Both the position numbers and the translations under genes were made by a program. Below are positions 31,356-35,038 of a stretch of 35,038 nucleotides of DNA, one piece after another. Location: assembly GCA_944380675.1 (NCBI GenBank), contig CALWIH010000014.1:1-35038 (forward strand), written 5' to 3'. Within the stretch, counting starts at the first letter, position 1, and each line of letters opens with the position of its first letter. This DNA is from an uncultured Clostridia bacterium (lineage in GTDB: Bacteria; Bacillota; Clostridia; Oscillospirales; Acutalibacteraceae). Below the pieces are notes generated by a model. The model was not told the origin of the DNA, did no database searches, and saw only the letters and a list, made by a program, of their open reading frames with translations.

Positions 31356-33922
31356 CGCCGCCGCCCGGAAAACCGCCGGTTGACGGCCTCCTGCAGCCGC
31401 ATGACGAGCGCGGGCGCGAGCGAGAAGGCCGCCGTGAGCAGCCAGCCCTCCCCCGTCAGGGGCGCGGCGTCAAAGAGCGTCCGCAGCGGCGGGAACAGCA
31501 GAACGGCGCACTGCAGCGCCGCGCAGACAAGCGCCGCCGGGAGCAGGCGGCTCCCCCGCCGCGCGCCGCGCGCCCGCATATTGAACGCGTGGGCGAGCTG
31601 CGACAGCGAGAGCACCGAAAAAGCCATCGTGCGCCCCACCACGGGGTTCATCGGGTCGGCGTCGAAGAACGCGCGGCCGCACGAGTACGCCGCGAGCGTG
31701 CACGCCCCGATGAGGCAGCCCTCGACGGCAATCTGCCAGCCCATTCCGCCGGAAAAGAGGCTTTCGCCGCGGCGGACGGGCGGGCGGCGCATGACGTCCG
31801 CCTCGATCGGCTCCGCGCCGAGCGCGAGCGCCGGGAGGCAGTCCGTCACGAGGTTCACCCACAGCAGCTGGATCGCCAGAAGCGGCGACGGCAGCCCCAG
31901 CAGGAAGCCCGAGAGCACCGTCAGGATCTCGCCCGCGTTGCACGAAAGCAGGAAGCGCACCGTCCGCCGGATGTTGGCGTACACGCCGCGCCCCTCGCGC
32001 ACGGCGGCGACGATCGTCGTGAAATTGTCGTCCGCGAGCACCATATCGGCCGCGTCCTTCGCGACCTGCGTCCCGCCCCGTCCCATCGCGCAGCCCACGT
32101 CCGCCGCGCGGAGAGCCGGGGCGTCGTTGATCCCGTCGCCCGTCATGGCGGCGACCTCGCCGTTCGCCTGCAGCGCGCGCACGATGCGCACCTTGTGCTC
32201 CGGCGAGACGCGGGCGAACACGTCGCAGCGGCGGACGAGCCTGCGCAGCGCCGCGCCGTCGAGCTCGTCGAGCTCCGCGCCCGTGACGGCGGCGCCGTCC
32301 GCCCGCAGGATGCCAAGCTCCCGCGCGATGGCCGACGCCGTCGCGGCGTGGTCGCCCGTGATCATGATCGGCCGGATGCCCGCGGCGCGGCACTCGGCGA
32401 CGGCCTCCTTCACCCCGGCGCGCGGCGGATCGTCGAGCGCCGCGAGACCGGCGAAGGTCAGGCCGCGCTCGAGCTCCGCGTCCGGCGGCAAAGTCTCCGT
32501 GTCGCGGTAGGCCACGCCAATCACCCGCAGACCGGCGGAGGCGAACTCGCCGTTGAGCCGCAGGACGGCGGCGCAGCTGCCCGCGCAGTACCGCGCCAGC
32601 ACGTCCGGCGCGCCCTTTGTGATAATCCGGTAGCCGCCGCCCGGGCGGCGGTGGACGGTCGTCATGCGTTTCCGCGCGGAGGAGAATGCCAGCTCCCGCA
32701 CGCGGGGATACTGCTTCTCGAGGGCTTCCTTCTCCTCCGGGCACGCCTCGGCGAGAGCCGTCTCCGTCGGGTCGCCGCGGTACGCGCCGCGCGAGCCGGT
32801 GCAGTTATTGCACAGCGCCGCGAGGCTCAGAAGCTGCCGCCCCTCGCGGGAATGCGCGGCTGTCTTTCCCGCCGCCGTCGCCGTGAAGCGCAGCGTCATG
32901 CGGTTTTCGGTGAGCGTGCCCGTCTTGTCGGAGCAGATGACGCTCGCGCTTCCAAGCGTCTCGACCGCCGGCATCCGGCGGATGATGCTCTTTTTCGCCG
33001 CCATCCGGCGCACGCCGAGGGCGAGGACGATCGTCACCACGGCGGGAAGCCCCTCCGGGATCGCCGCGACAGCGAGGCTGATCGAGAGCAGCAGCATCTC
33101 AAGCGGCGGCGTGCGCTCTAAAAGCCCCACGACGAACAGAACCGCGCAGATGAGCAGCGCCCCGATGCCGAGCCAGCGGCCCGTCTGGGCAAGGCGCGCC
33201 TGCAGCGGCGTTTTCGGCGGCTCCTGCGAGGAGAGCAGCCCCGCGATCCGCCCGACCTCGGTGCGCATCCCCGTCGCGGTCACGAGGCCGAGGCCGCTGC
33301 CGCCCGTGATCTCGGACGGCGAAAAGACCATGTTGCGCCGGTCGCCGAGCGGCGTCTTTTCCGGCAGGACGGCCTCTGCGTCCTTCGCGACGGGCACGCT
33401 CTCGCCCGTGAGGGCGCTCTCGGCGGCAAAGAGCCCGCCGGACTCGACGAGGCGCAGGTCGGCGGGGGCGACGTCCCCCGCGCGCAGGCGGACGAGGTCT
33501 CCCGGTACGAGGAGGGCGGCGTCCACCGTCTCCTCACGGCCGCCGCGCACGACGCGCGCCTTCGGGCTGCTCATCCGCCGGAGCGATTCCATCGCCTTTT
33601 CGGCGCGGCTCTCCTGAATCATGCCCGTCGCCGCGTTGACGAGGACAATCGCGAGAATCACGATTGAGTCGACCGCGTCGCCCGAGCCGTCGAGCTTCGC
33701 CGCGACAAATGATACCGCCGCCGCCGCGAGCAGAATCAATACCATAAAATCAGAAAGCTGCGCGAGAAAGCGCCGCACAAGGCCGCGCTTCTTCGCGCCG
33801 GGAAGCTCGTTTCTGCCCGTCTCGAGCAGGCGGCGCTCCGCCTCCTCCCGCGTCAGCCCCGTGCGCGCGTCTGCGCGCAGCGCCTCGGCGCACTGCCGGG
33901 ACGTCATACTCTGCCATTCCAC
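31352..33922 (-). CDS. P-type Ca2+-transporting ATPase
   Basis: The 856-residue pump is a P2-type ATPase of the calcium/SERCA-like class. It has the N-terminal cation-ATPase domain, TGES near 172, the TM4 site PEGLP, the phosphorylation site CSDKTGTLT with Asp332, KGAPDVL in the nucleotide domain, TGDGINDAPAL and the TM6 region WVNLVTDCLPALALG. About ten membrane helices are predicted. It would export calcium from the cell. The start is taken as GTG at 33922 because GGAGGT lies exactly 9 nt upstream; the ATG at 33907 is possible and the ATG at 33955 has no such site. Its stop shares CTAG with the stop of the convergent flippase gene, so no terminator fits between them. Confidence 0.93.
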   Translation of the reverse strand: MEWQSMTSRQCAEALRADARTGLTREEAERRLLETGRNELPGAKKRGLVRRFLAQLSDFMVLILLAAAAVSFVAAKLDGSGDAVDSIVILAIVLVNAATGMIQESRAEKAMESLRRMSSPKARVVRGGREETVDAALLVPGDLVRLRAGDVAPADLRLVESGGLFAAESALTGESVPVAKDAEAVLPEKTPLGDRRNMVFSPSEITGGSGLGLVTATGMRTEVGRIAGLLSSQEPPKTPLQARLAQTGRWLGIGALLICAVLFVVGLLERTPPLEMLLLSISLAVAAIPEGLPAVVTIVLALGVRRMAAKKSIIRRMPAVETLGSASVICSDKTGTLTENRMTLRFTATAAGKTAAHSREGRQLLSLAALCNNCTGSRGAYRGDPTETALAEACPEEKEALEKQYPRVRELAFSSARKRMTTVHRRPGGGYRIITKGAPDVLARYCAGSCAAVLRLNGEFASAGLRVIGVAYRDTETLPPDAELERGLTFAGLAALDDPPRAGVKEAVAECRAAGIRPIMITGDHAATASAIARELGILRADGAAVTGAELDELDGAALRRLVRRCDVFARVSPEHKVRIVRALQANGEVAAMTGDGINDAPALRAADVGCAMGRGGTQVAKDAADMVLADDNFTTIVAAVREGRGVYANIRRTVRFLLSCNAGEILTVLSGFLLGLPSPLLAIQLLWVNLVTDCLPALALGAEPIEADVMRRPPVRRGESLFSGGMGWQIAVEGCLIGACTLAAYSCGRAFFDADPMNPVVGRTMAFSVLSLSQLAHAFNMRARGARRGSRLLPAALVCAALQCAVLLFPPLRTLFDAAPLTGEGWLLTAAFSLAPALVMRLQEAVNRRFSGRRR

Positions 33923-34011
33923 CGTGCATCCACCTCCATCGCAGTTCACTCCCATATATATTCCGCATCCGCCCGCAGTAGTCGTTGTCTGTCCCGAAAG
34001 GAGGACCGCTT

Positions 34012-34566
34012 ATGGATTACGCCATTCTCCAATGGATCAGGGAGACGCTCTGGAACGGGGTGACGTGCGCCTTCTTCCCCTTCGTCAGCACGCTCGGGAA
34101 CGGGGGCGCCGTCTGGTTCGCAATCGCCGCCGTCCTGCTGTGCGTCCGATCCACGCGCCGCGCGGGAGCGCTCATGATCCTCGCTCTGGCCGTGACGTAC
34201 CTCGTCAACGATGTGACGATCAAAAATCTCGTCGAACGGCCCCGCCCCTTCGCCGACCACCCGGAGCTCACGCTCCTCATTCCGCCGCCCGGCGGCTTCT
34301 CCTTCCCGAGCGGACACTCGGCGTCGTCGTTCGCCGCCGCGGGCGTGCTGTTCTGGGAAAAGCGGCGTCCGATCGGCGTGTGCGCGATCGTCCTCGCGGC
34401 GCTGATCGCGTTTTCGCGCGCCTTTCTGTGCGTCCACTATCCCTCGGACGTCCTCGCCGGATCGCTGATCGGCTTTGCCCTCGGGATCGCCTGCGTCTTC
34501 CTCGCGCGGCGGTATCTCCCGCCGAAGGAGGCGGGGAAGGCTTTGACGGAACAAAATCAAGAATAA
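34012..34566 (+). CDS. PAP2-family membrane phosphatase
   Basis: The 184-residue protein has about five membrane helices and the three PAP2 motifs: K71-NLVERPRP, FPSGH (98-102) and SRAFLCVHYPSD (135-146, His142 catalytic). Such enzymes remove phosphate from lipid phosphates, for example undecaprenyl pyrophosphate or phosphatidic acid; the size fits a BcrC-like undecaprenyl-pyrophosphate phosphatase, but the substrate cannot be fixed by sequence. The ATG at 34012 has AAAGGAGG 8 nt upstream. The gene is divergent from the ATPase gene, with only about 90 bp shared for promoters, where no consensus pair is clear. Confidence 0.92.
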   Translation: MDYAILQWIRETLWNGVTCAFFPFVSTLGNGGAVWFAIAAVLLCVRSTRRAGALMILALAVTYLVNDVTIKNLVERPRPFADHPELTLLIPPPGGFSFPSGHSASSFAAAGVLFWEKRRPIGVCAIVLAALIAFSRAFLCVHYPSDVLAGSLIGFALGIACVFLARRYLPPKEAGKALTEQNQE

Positions 34567-34580
34567 TTCTTATTTTCGTA

Positions 34581-34609
34581 TTGACAACAGCGTTTTGGGA
34601 ATGTATACT
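34581..34609 (+). promoter_or_regulatory. consensus promoter of the rubredoxin gene
   Basis: TTGACA (34581-34586), 17 bp and TATACT (34604-34609). A CGGCC/GGCCG hairpin (34626-34640) lies in the leader before AAAGGAGAG. Confidence 0.87.
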
Positions 34610-34663
34610 AAAGCCATGGAAAATACGGCCGGAAAGGCCGGGGAATAAAGGAGAGAAAAGAAA

Positions 34664-34822
34664 ATGGAGAAGTACATCTGCAGCGCTTGCGGTTACATTT
34701 ACGATCCCGCCGCCGGCGACCCGGACAACGGCGTCGCACCCGGCACCGCGTTTGAGGCCGTTCCGGACAGCTGGACCTGCCCGCTGTGCGGCGTCGGCAA
34801 GGATATGTTCACGGCGGAATAA
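34664..34822 (+). CDS. rubredoxin
   Basis: Rubredoxin is a one-iron electron carrier used in anaerobes for oxygen and peroxide detoxification and other redox steps. The 52-residue protein has full family length and the four iron ligands Cys6, Cys9 (YICSACGY), Cys39 and Cys42 (WTCPLCG). AAAGGAGAG precedes the ATG. It is a single-gene unit with a consensus promoter and its own terminator. No partner (rubrerythrin, flavodiiron protein, reductase) lies in the window. Confidence 0.97.
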   Translation: MEKYICSACGYIYDPAAGDPDNGVAPGTAFEAVPDSWTCPLCGVGKDMFTAE

Positions 34823-34837
34823 GTCTGTGAGAATTGG

Positions 34838-34864
34838 GCCGCTCCCGGTGGGGGCGGCTTTTTT
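34838..34864 (+). terminator. rho-independent terminator of the rubredoxin gene
   Basis: GCCGC-T-CCC pairs with GGG-G-GCGGC around GGT, followed by TTTTTT (34859-34864). Confidence 0.9.
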
Positions 34865-34885
34865 CATGCTAAAGGAGTGCGAAAA

Positions 34886-35002
34886 TTGAAAGCTTTTCTC
34901 TCCAGAAAGCTTGCTTTCTGGAGAGAAAAGCAGAGTTTCAGCCCGCCTTTTCAAAGGCGGCGGGGGGTCGGGGGCGCGGTGTGCCAGTGGCACACGAATT
35001 AG
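34886..35002 (+). CDS. doubtful 38-codon ORF within a palindromic repeat
   Basis: A TTG at 34886 stands 8 nt after AAAGGAG and opens a 38-codon frame, MKAFLSRKLAFWREKQSFSP... to the TAG at 35002. The frame runs straight through three palindromes, which is what a chance frame in a repeat would do. I recall similar spurious peptides in clostridial genomes. It is noted because the ribosome-binding site is good, not because the protein is believable. Confidence 0.15.
   Translation: MKAFLSRKLAFWREKQSFSPPFQRRRGVGGAVCQWHTN
34892..34995. repeat. palindrome cluster at the right edge
   Basis: Perfect hairpins are GCTTTTCTCTCCAGAAAGC with its complement (34892-34931, 19-bp arms, loop TT), CCGCCTTT/AAAGGCGG (34943-34960) and GTGTGCCA/TGGCACAC (34979-34995). 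They follow the rubredoxin terminator and may belong to a dispersed repeat that continues past the window. Confidence 0.7.
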
Positions 35003-35038
35003 CGCCGGTCTCCGCTGCCGCTCCGGTCGGTGCCCTAT

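Overview
The window looks like chromosomal DNA of a GC-rich, strictly anaerobic member of the Clostridia, most like the Oscillospirales/Ruminococcaceae. The reasons are a pyrB-pyrI pair with separate catalytic and regulatory chains, a maf-DUF4321-mreBCD-mrdA-minD-mgsA neighbourhood, a T-box leader before hisS, QueH as the epoxyqueuosine reductase, rubredoxin, good AGGAGG ribosome-binding sites and sigma-A type promoters. I see no phage, plasmid, insertion sequence, CRISPR array, tRNA or rRNA gene. It reads as core chromosome with palindrome-rich intergenic DNA.

Layout. 1-1.8 kb (+): pyrB-pyrI, then a small FakA-like gene broken by about 100 nt of hairpin-forming sequence. 1.9-4.6 kb (-): asnB and a CpXC zinc protein, sharing a two-way terminator with the pyr genes. 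4.9-7.8 kb (+): a small Cys-motif protein, mnmA and a membrane protein. 7.9-23.0 kb (-): one long co-directional block. In transcription order it is zapA, a U32/RlhA-type protein, dut, a DUF4321 protein, maf, mreB, mreC, mreD, mrdA, minD, mgsA, T-box-hisS, aspS, queH. This block joins cell shape and division (zapA, mre, mrdA, minD) to nucleotide hygiene (dut, maf), tRNA charging (hisS, aspS) and tRNA modification (queH). Internal promoters are visible before zapA, mreB, minD and aspS. 23.3-25.4 kb (-): trxA and an intracellular GH32 enzyme. 25.6-28.5 kb (+): a Na/Pi cotransporter with a Pho-box-like operator, then a CE15-like esterase. 28.5-35 kb: a PHP phosphoesterase (-), a two-helix membrane protein (+), a flippase-like protein behind a tandemly duplicated leader (+), a Ca2+-type P-ATPase (-), a PAP2 phosphatase (+) and rubredoxin (+).

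The coding content is mostly conventional. The unusual material lies between genes: (i) an array of hairpins joined by a constant ATTTCAY linker between hisS and aspS; (ii) a 94-bp tandem duplication between the promoter and the start of the flippase gene, with a related motif upstream of the CpXC gene; (iii) a double-hairpin insertion that breaks a small gene; (iv) clusters of perfect palindromes between mreB and mreC, after trxA, and at the right edge. A T-box whose best-fitting specifier is GAC (Asp) rather than a His codon, and matching acidic Ser/Ala/Asp tails on MreC and MrdA, are the other points worth a second look. All calls come from reading the sequence; no database search was possible.
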